DNA from: Schistocerca nitens
Taxonomy: Eukaryota; Arthropoda; Insecta; Orthoptera; Acrididae
Direction: 5' to 3'
Assembly: GCF_023898315.1 (NCBI RefSeq)
Contig: NC_064621.1
Location: 125,711,521 to 125,775,520 of the forward strand
Length of the DNA stretch: 64,000 nucleotides
Positions 19,830 to 30,118 of the stretch are shown one piece after another (positions within the stretch are counted from its first letter, which is position 1; each line of letters opens with the position of its first letter). A model generated the notes under the pieces. The model saw only the letters and a list, made by a program, of their open reading frames with translations. It was not told where the DNA came from and searched no databases. The position numbers and the translations under genes were made by a program.

Positions 19830-19975
19830 GGGATGTTGGAATGTGACTCTAGTGAACGACATGAACATAAGAGGCTACATAAAAAGAAAAAGAAAAAAAC
19901 CGGAAGCTGCAATCACTGATGCAGGATATCACTATAAAGCAACACAGTAACGTACTGAAACGTACCAAAGTAAGA
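19830..19975 (+). repeat. ~140-bp direct repeat, right copy
   Basis: Counterpart of 17,850-17,990, about 1,980 bp downstream and in the same orientation, on the other side of the palindromic Penelope pair. Confidence 0.7.
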
Positions 19976-20949
19976 GCAAGATATTTTCTTTTGGTCAAGA
20001 TACATGGCTAGTACAAAGAAATAGATTCCGAAATTTCAAAAGTATCATTTGAGGTAATAAATATTCTAAATCGTCTGATTTTCTCGTCGTGGTTTTTTCG
20101 CGTGTATGGGAAAAAGTAATAAAGTGTGGTCCATAGGAGTGCAACTAAAAAGAAAAAGATGCATAAATGAAAACACAATGTGCAATACTGTGAGATGGCA
20201 GAGGAGGAAGCTTCTAAAACTATGTTTGTCATTTAGGAAGCTGCCATCTTGGATGCAACTCGTAATTTTCAAATGGGAAGGGATTATATGACTTGTCAAA
20301 CAGGTAGAGGATTACAGGAGAAAGGTAATGATGCCTTTCATCTGAGCATAGCTTGGTATTATACAGGATCAAATCGTCAATGGGTGGCTTCAGCTGGATA
20401 TGGAATTTCTGGAGGGACTTGTGGAAACTTTTCTCCGCCGACCTGAGGCCATTGTCAAGGCAACTGGTGCTATCACATGATATCAGCGTGATTATCAGGT
20501 AATTCGTTTCTTTCCTGGGTGCGTATTTGACAAAGTCTTTTGTTGATGAGTATGTGTGTCGGACCCCTTATACTAGCGCTGAGAAGTTCGAGTACACCCC
20601 TTGACCATATACGTATTGTGCCATGCAAACAGTTATCTTTTCCTCTGTCATGGTAGACCGTTGTTGCGATATACCGTTGTTTTTAACTTAGCTGACTCAC
20701 ACGACAGCATCATTATGCGACAATAAGCGTGAACCGCACTGTCGCACGTTGCGTGTATTCCCCAGCCACGCAAGCTTATTGTAGAGTTCAGCCGATACGC
20801 GCCCAACCTCCGACTTGTAGAAATACAGTTATGGGAATCAGCAATACTTACACAGTGTGACTGTGTTTTGCAAAGTTTGGAGAGTTAACCGAACTTGTGA
20901 ATTATTTCCGTTGCTTGCGTCTGCAGTTAGCTTTGAAGAAGTGGTTGGA
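19976..20949. other. Spacer, nothing recognised
   Basis: About 1 kb without a supported gene, RNA or repeat boundary. The short frames near 20,106-20,446 lack domains. Confidence 0.5.
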
Positions 20950-21182
20950 GTGGTTTAGTAGCAGCTTCTGGTTCTCGTCTGGTGTTCCCTCGGGGGGGGG
21001 GGGGGGGGGGGGGGTCCACCGGAGGGCCGAACCGCACAATAACCCTCAAAGAGTGGTTCGGTGTGGGGCAGCGGAGGGGTGAAGTGGACTGCAGTAGCCG
21101 TCGTGGGGCTGTGGGCCCTGCGGCTGTGGCGGAGACAGAAACTCTCAGTCGTTTCTAGGCCCCCGGTTAACATACAATACAA
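20950..21182 (-). mobile_element. Second, partial copy of the GC-rich SINE-like repeat
   Basis: The reverse complement aligns with 14,505-14,680: GTTAAC-GGGG-CTAGAAACGAC, CTGCAGTCCACTTCA, GGGTTATTGTGCGGTTCGGCC, GGTGGACCCCC. It contains a run of about 23 G at 20,992-21,014 and lacks the second half of the unit. Confidence 0.75.
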
Positions 21183-21573
21183 TCCTATACAAAGCCCAGA
21201 GCACAGCCAAATCAACATCGAACAGCCGCACGACGGCAATGTAGAACTTCCGAGTTGTGGAGTAGAACATAGCACGATGAGAACTGACTTGTAGACGTCA
21301 GTAGCAGCGTTAAATAAGGCGCCACAGTAAATGGAGCCGGCGGCCAATTGCTGAGTGTTATGGGTGGCCAGTCGCTGCGGTTTTAAGTGCGAGTGCGAAG
21401 GTGGGCTGCGATAGACTGCGGGCCGCGCACGGAGAAGTTTGTTCGCCGCGCGTTATGGATCTTGTCTCTGCTCGGTCCGGAGATGTAATAGTGATGGATA
21501 CCATTTTACCTTAACATACTTTCTCGAGGCCAATTCACCCACTTCACAATGCCGCTAATTGTTGAGGTAAATT

Positions 21574-21585
21574 ACAGGATAATGG
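21574..21585. repeat. 12-bp direct repeat (left target duplication of the PLE array)
   Basis: ACAGGATAATGG lies immediately before the first PLE base; an identical copy is at 29,770-29,781, immediately after the last PLE base. Confidence 0.8.
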
Positions 21586-24145
21586 AAATTGTTAAGGCTT
21601 TCGTGGCCACTTGTTGACAAACTGCCTATTGGCTTCTGTCTCGGGTTCTTCGGCCGACGTTCATCTAATGATTTTACTGACGTTTCGCCAGCACGAGTGG
21701 CTGGCATTGTCAAAGCTTCACCCTCCATTGTCGGTGGTGAACTGGAGGCGAGCTCGCGGCCGCAGACTATATGTACGTGGCGCGCCAACGTCCGAGGGCT
21801 TCTCCGCGGTCATTTCCGGTGCGGTTCTCCTCTTGCTACCTGCGACGGTCGTTCGCTGCAGTACGGGAAGCCAGGATCCGTTTACCTTAAGGCTTTCCTC
21901 TTTCTTGTTGAAACTGTTCGCGTGTTTTTGGATTTCTACAGCTTCTCTGAACAAGCGCGTGTGATAGTGCTTCTCTACAGCCAGAACTTCCGTGTCGGCG
22001 AATTTTATTACGTGGTCGGTCTCATTCAGTGCGTGCTCTGCCACGGCCGATTTCTCCACCTGCCCCAACCTGCAATGTCGCTTATGCTCTTTGATCCTGG
22101 TGTTAATGGATCGTCCAGTCATTCCGACATAAACTTTTCCGCATGTGCAAGGTATACGGTATATTCCCGACATTGCAAGTGGGTCTCTTTTCTCCTTCGC
22201 CGATCTAAGACACTCTTTGATCTTCCTTGTCGGTTTCAAAATCGTCTTTACGCCATGTTTGCGCAATATGCGGCCGATTCTGTCCGTCACTCTGGGAATG
22301 TATGGCAGAAAGGCCGTACCCGACATTTCTTTTTCTGGTTCCTTGCTTCGCCGAGTGTTTAGCTCTGTTACACTTCTAATGTAATTTGTGGAGTACCCAT
22401 TGCTCCTCAGAACAGTTTCCAGGTGTTGCATTTCTCGTTTGAGGTGTTGAGGCTCACATATTCGTCCTGCTCTCGTTACGAGCGTACTAATCATGCCTCT
22501 TTTCTGGCTCGGGTGGTGGTTTGACAGTTTGTGCAGGTATCGGTCCGTGTGTGTCGGTTTTCGATACACGCTGTGTCCCAGGTTTTCGCCGTCCCTTGTG
22601 ACCAGCACATCTAGAAATGGCAGTTTCCTGTCCTTTTCTACCTCCATGGTAAATGTTATGTTGGCATGGAGGCTGTTCAAGTGTGTCAGGAATTCACCGA
22701 GCTGTTCTTCACCATGGCTCCACACCACGAAAGTATCATCGACGTACCTGTACCACATCTTAGGTTTGCAAGTCGCCGAGTCCAGTGCCTGTGCTTCGAA
22801 TTGTTCCATGAAGAAGTTGGCCACCACTGGACTGAGAGGACTACCCATGGCGACGCCTTCCAGCTGTTCGTAGAAATCGTCATTCCACGTGAAATAGCTC
22901 GTAGTGAGACATGCATGGAAGAGCTTTCTGATGTCTTGCGGGAACATGGAACCGATGTGCTCCAGAGCGTCGCTGAGTGGCACTTTCGTAAATAACGAAA
23001 CGACATCAAAACTGACCAGGATGTCGTTTGGCGCAAGTTTCAGTTTCTTCAGCTTCTCAATGAAATGTCCTGAGTCCTTAATGTATGTGTCGGAATTTCC
23101 CACGTGTGGCTGGAGCAGAGAGGCCAAGTGTTTCGCCAGTTTATACGTTGCTGAGCCAGGAGCGCTAACGATCGGTCTCAGTGGAACGTTGTTCTTATGG
23201 ATCTTGGGTAATCCATACAGCCGAGGTGGTAGGGCTTCTGTGTTGCGCAGGTTTCTCTGTATGTCCGCCGGCAGAGAAGACGCCTTGATTAATCGATTCG
23301 TATTCCGAGTGATACGCTGCGTCGGATCTGCGCTTAGTTTTCGGTACGTCGTCGGATCTAATAGGTCTCGGATCTTTTGCTCATAATCTTCGGTCTTCAT
23401 TACGACGGTCGCATTCCCCTTATCGGCAGGCAGTACCAATATACTCTTGTCGGCGTTGAGATTCTTAATGGCTAGTACCTCTTCTTTCTTCAGGTTGCAA
23501 GCTGGTGGTTTTGCTCGGCGCAGTATCCTGGCTGTTTCAGTGCGTATTTCCTCTGCCCTTTCACAAGGAAGGGTCCGAATGGCTGCTTCGGTGTTGGCAA
23601 TGATGTCCTCCATAGGTATAGTTCTCGGGATGATAGCGAAATTCCCTCCTTTTTGACGGACTGACACTTCCTCTTCGGTCAATTGTCGCTCAGTGAGGTT
23701 GACCACTGTGTGTGACATGTCGGGAATCGCCTTGTCGGTCTGCTTCCGGCATCTTTCAAACTTTATCTTTTGCCGCTCGGTGCAGCGCTCGAGTTCGTTC
23801 TGCATGCTCCCGTGAGTGATGCTGTCGATCTTGTCCCAGTCGTCTCGATGCATTCTGCTACTTAGTTGATAGAAAATGTCCAGAAGTTCCTGATCCGTTC
23901 TTGCCAAGTCTCTCCGTGTTGTATGTATTCGCTCACGAAGAAAAGCTCGTTCCATTCTGTCGTAGATACGATGTGCTTGGGCGGTGGTGAATAGGCGCTT
24001 GCATCTCAAGAACTTCGGTGTAGCACATTCATCTCGGCACCGTGACAGAAAGGCGAGAGAAGACATCAGTCGCGCTTTCTTCTTCCGTCGTTGGTCAAGG
24101 CGTCGGTACAATCTGCAAATCTCCTCCCCGTAGAGGCGTAATACA
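21586..24145 (-). mobile_element. PLE unit C (complete body)
   Basis: It runs from the pseudo-LTR at 21,586 to its boundary with unit D near 24,145. Together with the pseudo-LTR supplied by D it contains the only unbroken full-length frame of the window. It is the best candidate for a recently active master copy. Confidence 0.85.
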
Positions 24146-24348
24146 AAATTGTTAAGGCTTTCGTGGCCACTTGTTGAAATACTGCCTATTGGCTTCTGTC
24201 TCGGGTTCTTCGGCCGACGTTCATCTAATGATTTTTCTGACGTTTCGCCAGCACGAGTGGCTGGCATTGTCAAAGCTTCACCCTCCATTGCCGGTGGTGA
24301 ACTGGAGGCGAGCTCGCGGCCGCAGACTATATGTACCTGGCGCGCCAA
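21718..24348 (-). CDS. Penelope-like RT + GIY-YIG endonuclease polyprotein, 876 codons, unbroken
   Basis: Seen in order (residue numbers): a basic leader translated from the pseudo-LTR (1-70), an N-terminal region (75-300), RT fingers LYGLPKIHKNNVPLRPIVS (377-395), motif A VSFDVVSLF (445-453), motif B MGSPLSPVVANFF (501-513), motif C YRYVDDTFVVW (533-543) with both catalytic Asp, KLPFLDVLV (575-583), then the GIY-YIG nuclease GIYRIPCTCGKVYVGMTGRS (728-747) with Arg746 and a probable catalytic Glu in FREAVEI. The frame opens inside the neighbouring unit's pseudo-LTR, so the native start may be a later Met (for example residue 95). The C-terminal 20-odd residues share DNA with the leader region in another frame, a direct result of the pseudo-LTR layout. 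Known role: target nicking and reverse transcription of the element RNA. Whether it is expressed is unknown. Confidence 0.85.
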   Translation of the reverse strand: MARQVHIVCGRELASSSPPAMEGEALTMPATRAGETSEKSLDERRPKNPRQKPIGSISTSGHESLNNFVLRLYGEEICRLYRRLDQRRKKKARLMSSLAFLSRCRDECATPKFLRCKRLFTTAQAHRIYDRMERAFLRERIHTTRRDLARTDQELLDIFYQLSSRMHRDDWDKIDSITHGSMQNELERCTERQKIKFERCRKQTDKAIPDMSHTVVNLTERQLTEEEVSVRQKGGNFAIIPRTIPMEDIIANTEAAIRTLPCERAEEIRTETARILRRAKPPACNLKKEEVLAIKNLNADKSILVLPADKGNATVVMKTEDYEQKIRDLLDPTTYRKLSADPTQRITRNTNRLIKASSLPADIQRNLRNTEALPPRLYGLPKIHKNNVPLRPIVSAPGSATYKLAKHLASLLQPHVGNSDTYIKDSGHFIEKLKKLKLAPNDILVSFDVVSLFTKVPLSDALEHIGSMFPQDIRKLFHACLTTSYFTWNDDFYEQLEGVAMGSPLSPVVANFFMEQFEAQALDSATCKPKMWYRYVDDTFVVWSHGEEQLGEFLTHLNSLHANITFTMEVEKDRKLPFLDVLVTRDGENLGHSVYRKPTHTDRYLHKLSNHHPSQKRGMISTLVTRAGRICEPQHLKREMQHLETVLRSNGYSTNYIRSVTELNTRRSKEPEKEMSGTAFLPYIPRVTDRIGRILRKHGVKTILKPTRKIKECLRSAKEKRDPLAMSGIYRIPCTCGKVYVGMTGRSINTRIKEHKRHCRLGQVEKSAVAEHALNETDHVIKFADTEVLAVEKHYHTRLFREAVEIQKHANSFNKKEESLKVNGSWLPVLQRTTVAGSKRRTAPEMTAEKPSDVGAPRTYSLRPRARLQFTTDNGG

Positions 24349-26277
24349 CGTCCGAGGGCTTCTCCGCGGTCATTTCCGGTGCGGTTCTCCTCTTGCTACC
24401 TGCGAAGGTCGTTCGCTGCAGTACGGGAAGCCAGGATTCTTTTACCTTAAGGCTTTCCTCTTTCTTGTTGAAACTGTTCGCGTGGTTTTGGATTTCTACA
24501 GCTTCTCTGAACAAGCGCGTGTGATAGTGCTTCTCTACAGCCAGAACTTCCGTGTCGGCGAATTTTATTACGTGCTCGGTCTCATTCAGTGCGTGCTCTG
24601 CCACGGCCGATTTCTCCACCTGCCCAAACCTGCAATGTCGCTTATGCTCTTTGATCCTGGTGTTAATGGATCGTCCAGTCATTCCGACATAAACTTTTCC
24701 GCATGTGCAAGGTATACGGTATATTCCCGACATTGCAAGTGGGTCTCTTTTCTCCTTCGCCGATCTAAGACACTCTTTGATCTTCCTTGTCGGTTTGAAA
24801 ATCGTCTTTACGCCGTGTTTGCGCAATATACGGCCGATTGTGTCCGTCACTCTGGGAATGTATGGCAGAAAGGCCGTACCCGACATTTCTTTTTCTGGTT
24901 CCTTACTTCGCCGAGTGTTTAGCTCTGTTACACTTCTAATGTAATTTGTGGAGTACCCATTGCTCCTCAGAACAGTTTCCAGGTGTTGCATTTCTCGTTT
25001 GAGGTGTTGAGGCTCGCATATTCGTCCTGCTCTCGTTACGAGCGTACTAATCATGCCTCTTTTCTGGCTCGGGTGGTGGTTTGACAGTTTGTGCAGGTAT
25101 CGGTCCGTGTGTGTCGGTTTTCGATACAAGCTGTGTCCCAGGTTTTCGCCGTCCCTTGTGACCAGCACATCTAGAAATGGCAGTTTCCTGTCCTTTTCTA
25201 CCTCCATGGTAAATGTTATGTTGGCATGGAGGCTGTTCAAGTGTGTCAGGAATTCACCGAGCTGTTCTTCACCATGGCTCCACACCACGAAAGTATCATC
25301 GACGTACCTGTACCACATCTTAGGTTTGCAAGTCGCCGAGTCCAGTGCCTGTGCTTCGAATCGTTCCATGAAGAAGTTGGCCACCACTGGACTGAGAGGA
25401 CTACCCATGGCGACGCCTTCCAGCTGTTCGTAGAAATCGCCATTCCACGTGAAATAGCTCGTGGTGAGACATGCATGGAAGAGCTTTTTGATGTCTTGCG
25501 GGAACATGGAACCGATGTGCTCCAGAGCGTCGCTGAGTGGCACTTTCGTAAATAACGAAACAACATCAAAACTGACCAGGATGTCGTTTGGCGCAAGTTT
25601 CAGTTTCTTCAGCTTCTCAATGAAATGTCCTGAGTCCTTAATGTAAGTGTCGGTCTTTCCCACGTGTGGCTGGAGCAGAGAGGCCAAGTGTTTCGCCAGT
25701 TTATACGTTGGTGAGCCAGGAGCGCTAACGATCGGTCTCAGTGGAACGTTGTTCTTATGGATCTTGGGTAATCCATACAGCCGAGGTGGTTGGGCTTCTG
25801 TGTTGCGCAGGTTTCTCTGTATGTCCGCCGGCAGAGAAGACGCCTTGATTAATCGATTCGTATTCCGAGTGATACGCTGCGTCGGATCTGCGCTTAGTTT
25901 TCGGTACGTCGTCGGATCTAATAGGTCTCGGATCTTTTGTTCATAATCTTCGGTCTTCATTACGACGGTCGCATTCCCCTTATCGGCAGGCAGTACCAAT
26001 ATACTCTTGTCGGCGTTGAGATTCTTAATGGCTTGTACCTCTTCTTTCTTCAGATTGCAAGCTGGTGGTTTTGCTCGGCGCAGTATCCTGGCTGTTTCAG
26101 TGCGTATTTCCTCTGCCCTTTCACAAGGAAGGGTCCGAATGGCTACTTCGGTGTTGGCAATGATGTCCTCCATAGGTATAGTTCTCGGGATGATAGCGAA
26201 ATTCCCTCCTTTTTGAAGGACTGACACTTTCTCTTCGGTCAATTGTCGTTCAGTGAGGTTGACCACTGTGTATGACA
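24146..26277 (-). mobile_element. PLE unit D (5'-truncated)
   Basis: It is highly similar to C but loses the N-terminal coding part at the inverted junction 26,277/26,278. It shares rare variants with unit E near its C-terminal end (VKESWLP and TTFAGS instead of VNGSWLP and TTVAGS). Confidence 0.87.
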
Positions 26278-26293
26278 GGACCGATACCTGCAC
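24278..26293 (-). pseudogene. PLE polyprotein of unit D, 5'-truncated but otherwise open
   Basis: 671 codons remain open, covering the end of the N-terminal region, the complete RT (YRYVDDTFVVW present) and the complete GIY-YIG nuclease. The first codons come from unit E DNA read antisense across the junction, so the 5' end is artificial. The body differs from unit C by only scattered substitutions. Confidence 0.8.
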
Positions 26294-27195
26294 AAACTGT
26301 CAAACCACCACCCGAGCCAGAAAAGAGGCATGATTAGTACGTTCGTAACGAGAGCAGGACGAATATGTGAGCCTCAACACCTCAAACGAGAAATGCAACA
26401 CCTGGAAACTGTTCTGAAGAGCAATGGGTACTCCACAAATTACATTAGAAGTGTAACAGAGCTAAACACTCGGCGAAGTAAGGAACCAGAAAAAGAAATG
26501 TCGGGTACGGCCTTTCTGCCATACATTCCCAGAGTGACGGACAGAATCGGCCGTATATTGCGCAAACACGGCGTAAAGACGATTTTCAAACCGACAAGGA
26601 AGATCAAAGAGTGTCTTAGATCGGCGAAGGAGAAAAGAGACCCACTTGCAATGTCGGGAATATACCGTATACCTTGCACATGCGGAAAAGTTTATGACGG
26701 AATGACTGGACGATCCATTAACACCAGGATCAAAGAGCATAAGCGACATTGCAGGTTGGGGCAGGTGGAGAAATCGGCCGTGGCAGAGCACGCACTGAAT
26801 GAGACCGACCACGTAATAAAATTCGCCGACACGGAAGTTCTGGCTGTAGAGAAGCACTATCACACGCGCTTGTTCAGAGAAGCTGTAGAAATCCAAAACC
26901 ACGCGAACAGTTTCAACAAGAAAGAGGAAAGCCTTAAGGTAAAAGAATCCTGGCTTCCCGTACTGCAGCGAACGACCTTCGCAGGTAGCAAGAGGAGAAC
27001 CGCACCGGAAATGACCGCGGAGAAGCCCTCGGACGTTGGCGCGCCAGGTACATATAGTCTGCGGCCGCGAGCTCGCCTCCAGTTCACCACCGGCAATGGA
27101 GGGTGAAGCTTTGACAATGCCAGCCACTCGTGCTGGCGAAACGTCAGAAAAATCATTATATGAACGTCGGCCGAAGAACCCGAGACAGAAGCCAA
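26278..27195 (+). mobile_element. PLE unit E (strongly 5'-truncated)
   Basis: It begins at the DNA for TDRYLHKLSNHH, after the RT core, and keeps only the linker, the GIY-YIG domain and the pseudo-LTR, which merges into unit F. Its remaining frame (26,330-27,106) is open and includes IYRIPCTCGKVYDGMTGRS, with Asp replacing the Val next to the second GIY-YIG Tyr. Confidence 0.87.
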
Positions 27196-29666
27196 TAGGC
27201 AGTTTGTCAACAAGTGGCCACGAAAGCCTTAACAATTTTGTATTACGCCTCTACGGGGAGGAGATTTGCAGATTGTACCGACGCCTTGACCAACGACGGA
27301 AGAAGAAAGCGCGACTGATGTCTTCTCTCGCCTTTCTGTCATGGTGCCGAGATGAATGTGCTACACCGAAGGTCTTGAGATGCAAGCGCCTATTCACCAC
27401 CGCCCAAGCACATCGTATCTACGACAGAATGGAACGAGCTTTTCTTCGTGAGCGAATACATACAACACGGAGAGACTTGGCAAGAACGGATCAGGAACTT
27501 CTGGACATTTTCTATCAACTAAGTAGCAGAATGCATCGAGACGGCTGGGACAAGATCGACAGCATCACTCACAGGAGCATGCAGAACGAACTCGAGCGCT
27601 GCACCGAGCGGCAAAAGAAAAAGTTTGAAAGATGCCGGAAGCAGACCGACAAGGCGATTCCCGACATGTCACACACAGTGGTCAACCTCACTGAACGACA
27701 ATTGACCGAAGAGGAAGTGTCAGTCCTTCAAAAAGGAGGGAATTTCGCTACCATCCCGAGAACTATACCTATGGAGGACATCATTGCCAACACCGAAGTA
27801 GCCATTCGGACCCTTCCTTGTGAAAGGGCAGAGGAAATACGCACTGAAACAGCCAGGATACTGCGCCGAGCAAAACCACCAGCTTGCAACCTGAAGAAAG
27901 AAGAGGTACAAGCCATTAAGAATCTCAACGCCGACAAGAGTATATTGGTACTGCCTGCCGATAAGGGGAATGCGACCGTCGTAATGAAGACCGAAGATAA
28001 TGAGCAAAAGATCCGAGACCTATTAGATCCGACGACGTACCGAAAACTAAGCGCAGATCCGACGCAGCGTATCACTCGGAATACGAATCGATTAATCAAG
28101 GCGTCTTCTCTGCCGGCGGACATACAGAGAAACCTGCGCAACACAGAAGCCCTACCACCTCGGCTGTATGGATTACCCAAGATCCATAAGAACAACGTTC
28201 CACTGAGACCGATCGTTAGCGCTCCTGGCTCAGCAACGTATAAACTGGCGAAACACTTGGCCTCTCTGCTCCAGCCACACGTGGGAAAGACCGACACTTA
28301 CATTAAGGACTCAGGACATTTCATTGAGAAGCTGAAGAAACTGAAACTTGCGCCAAACGACATCCTGGTCAGTTTTGATGTCGATTCGTTATTTACGAAA
28401 GTGCCACTCAGCGACGCTCTGGAGCACATCGGTTCCATGTTCCCGCAAGACATCAAAAAGCTCTTCCATGCATGTCTCACCACGAGCTATTTCACGTGGA
28501 ATGGCGATTTCTACGAACAGCTGGAAGGCGTCGACATGGGTAGTCCTCTCAGTCCAGTGGTGGCCAACTTCTTCATGGAACAATTCGAAGCACAGGCACT
28601 GGACTCGGCGACTTGCAAACCTAAGGTGTGGTACAGGTACGTCGATGATACTTTCGTGGTGTGGAGCCATGGTGAAGAACAGCTTGGTGAATTCCTGAGA
28701 CACTTGAACAGCCTCCATGCCAACATAACTTTTACCATGGAGGTAGAAAAGGACAGGTAACTGCCATTTCTAGATGTGCTGGTCACAAGGGACGGCGAAA
28801 ACCTGGGACACAGCGTGTATCGAAAACCGACACACACGGACCGATACCTGCACAAACTGTCAAACCACCACCCGAGCCAGAAAAGAGGCATGATTAGTAC
28901 GCTCGTAACGAGAGCAGGACGAATATGTGAGCCTCAACACCTCAAACGAGAAATGCAACACCTGGAAACTGTTCTGAGGAACAATGGGTACTCCACAAAT
29001 TACATTAGAAGTGTAACAGAGCTAAACACTCGGCGAAGTAAGGAACCAGAAAAAGAAATGTCGGGTACGGCCTTTCTGCCATACATTCCCAGAGTGACGG
29101 ACACAATCGGCCGTATATTGCGCAAACACGGCGTAAAGACGATTTTCAAACCGACAAGGAAGATCAAAGGGTGTCTTAGATCGGCGAAGGAGAAAAGAGA
29201 CCCACTTGCAATGTCGGGAATATACCGTATACCTTGCACATGCGGAAAAGTTTATGTCGGAATGACTGGACGATCCATTAACACCAGGATCAAAGAGCAT
29301 AAGCGACATTGCAGGTTGGGGCAGGTGGAGAAATCGGCCGTGGCGGAGCACGCACTGAATGAGACCGACCACGTAATGAAATTCGCCGACACGGAAGTTC
29401 TGGCTGTAGAGAAGCACTATCACACGCGCTTGTTCAGAGAAGCTGTAGAAATCCAAAACCACGCGAACAGTTTCAACAAGAAAGAGGAAAGCCTTAAGGT
29501 AAACGGATCCTGGCTTCCCGTACTGCAGCGAACGACCGTCGCAGGTAGCAAGAGGAGAACCGCACCGGAAATGACCGCGGAGAAGCCCTCGGACGTTGGC
29601 GCGCCAGGTACATATAGTCTGCGGCCGCGAGCTCGCCTCCAGTTCACCACCGGCAATGGAGGGTGA
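27036..29666 (+). pseudogene. PLE polyprotein of unit F, full length with one interruption
   Basis: It is the plus-strand counterpart of the 876-codon frame: the same leader, N-terminal region, RT (VSFDVDSLF, DMGSPLSPVV, YRYVDDTFVVW) and GIY-YIG nuclease (GIYRIPCTCGKVYVGMTGRS). The frame is open from 27,036 to 28,760 and again from 28,776 to 29,666, so a single interruption between RT and nuclease separates otherwise intact domains. Conserved motif neighbours also vary: Asp replaces Val in motif A and Ala before motif B. Confidence 0.85.
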
Positions 29667-29769
29667 AGCTTTGACAATGCCAGCCACTCGTGCTGGCGAA
29701 ACGTCAGAAAAATCATTAGATGAACGTCGGCCGAAGAACCCGAGACAGAAGCCAATAGGCAGTTTGTCA
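27196..29769 (+). mobile_element. PLE unit F (near-complete)
   Basis: It follows unit E through a shared pseudo-LTR and ends at 29,769 within the pseudo-LTR word GGCAGTTTGTCA, exactly where the 12-bp target duplication begins. It therefore lacks the last ~30 bp of the pseudo-LTR found at the opposite edge of the array. Confidence 0.87.
29660..29745 (+). ncRNA. Hammerhead-ribozyme-like fold in the PLE pseudo-LTR (tentative)
   Basis: Seen: TTGACAA (29,671-29,677), a six-pair stem GCCAGC/GCTGGC with a 7-base loop (29,679-29,697), then GAAAC (29,698-29,702), and flanks that can pair (CGTCA with TGAACG, followed by TC). This is the order of a hammerhead core, stem II and GAAA. The core differs from the consensus CUGANGA at two positions, so catalysis is doubtful. 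The same block is at 19,648, 27,111, and inverted at 21,679, 24,239 and (diverged) 18,180. Known: many PLE pseudo-LTRs carry hammerhead motifs. Confidence 0.35.
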
Positions 29770-29781
29770 ACAGGATAATGG
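29770..29781. repeat. 12-bp direct repeat (right target duplication of the PLE array)
   Basis: ACAGGATAATGG, identical to 21,574-21,585. Confidence 0.8.
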
Positions 29782-29913
29782 GTTTTATGGAAGGAAAAAA
29801 AATCTCTAAAGCCTAAATTACTGTGCAGGTCAGCACAACGAGGTGCAAAGGATATTTTCTTGATAGTTCAATAGCTACAACAAACATTTTATTGGGTATA
29901 TTCATGATCAAGA

Positions 29914-30107
29914 GGCGGCCGGTGTGGCCGTGCGGTACTAGGCGCTTCAGTCTGGAACCGCGTGACTGCTACGGTCGCAGGTTCGAATCCTGCCTCGGGA
30001 ATGGATGTGTGTGATGTCCTTAGGTTAGTTAGGTTTAAGTAGTTCTAAGTTCTAGGGGACTGATGACGACAGATGTTAAGTCCAATAGTGCTCAGAGCCA
30101 TTTGAGC
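29914..30107 (+). mobile_element. tRNA-headed SINE with an 11-bp target duplication
   Basis: The head is GGCGGCCGGTGTGGCCGTGC with a B box in GGTTCGAATCCTGCC, and the body ends GTGCTCAGAGCCATTTGAGC. It is flanked by CATGATCAAGA at 29,903-29,913 and 30,108-30,118. Confidence 0.93.
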
Positions 30108-30118
30108 CATGATCAAGA

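Larger units (their letters stand above)
21586..29769. mobile_element. Array of four Penelope-like element units, <C <D E> F>
   Basis: 8.2 kb of closely similar Penelope-like (PLE) sequence. C and D are head-to-tail on the minus strand, E and F head-to-tail on the plus strand, and they meet at an inverted junction at 26,277/26,278 where both D and E are 5'-truncated. Each unit ends in the same pseudo-LTR (CTTAACAATTTTGTATTACG, GGCAGTTTGTCAACAAGTGG). The identical 12-bp repeats outside both ends show that the array has one left and one right edge, which fits a single integration. Known: PLEs encode RT plus a GIY-YIG nuclease and often lie in tandem or inverted, truncated arrangements. Confidence 0.92.

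Noticed and set aside
21589-22362. 257-codon frame antisense to the PLE nuclease region, seen in units C, D and E and in shortened form in F
   Set aside because: It exactly shadows the sense codons and is conserved only because the sense frame is; no domain, no start context.
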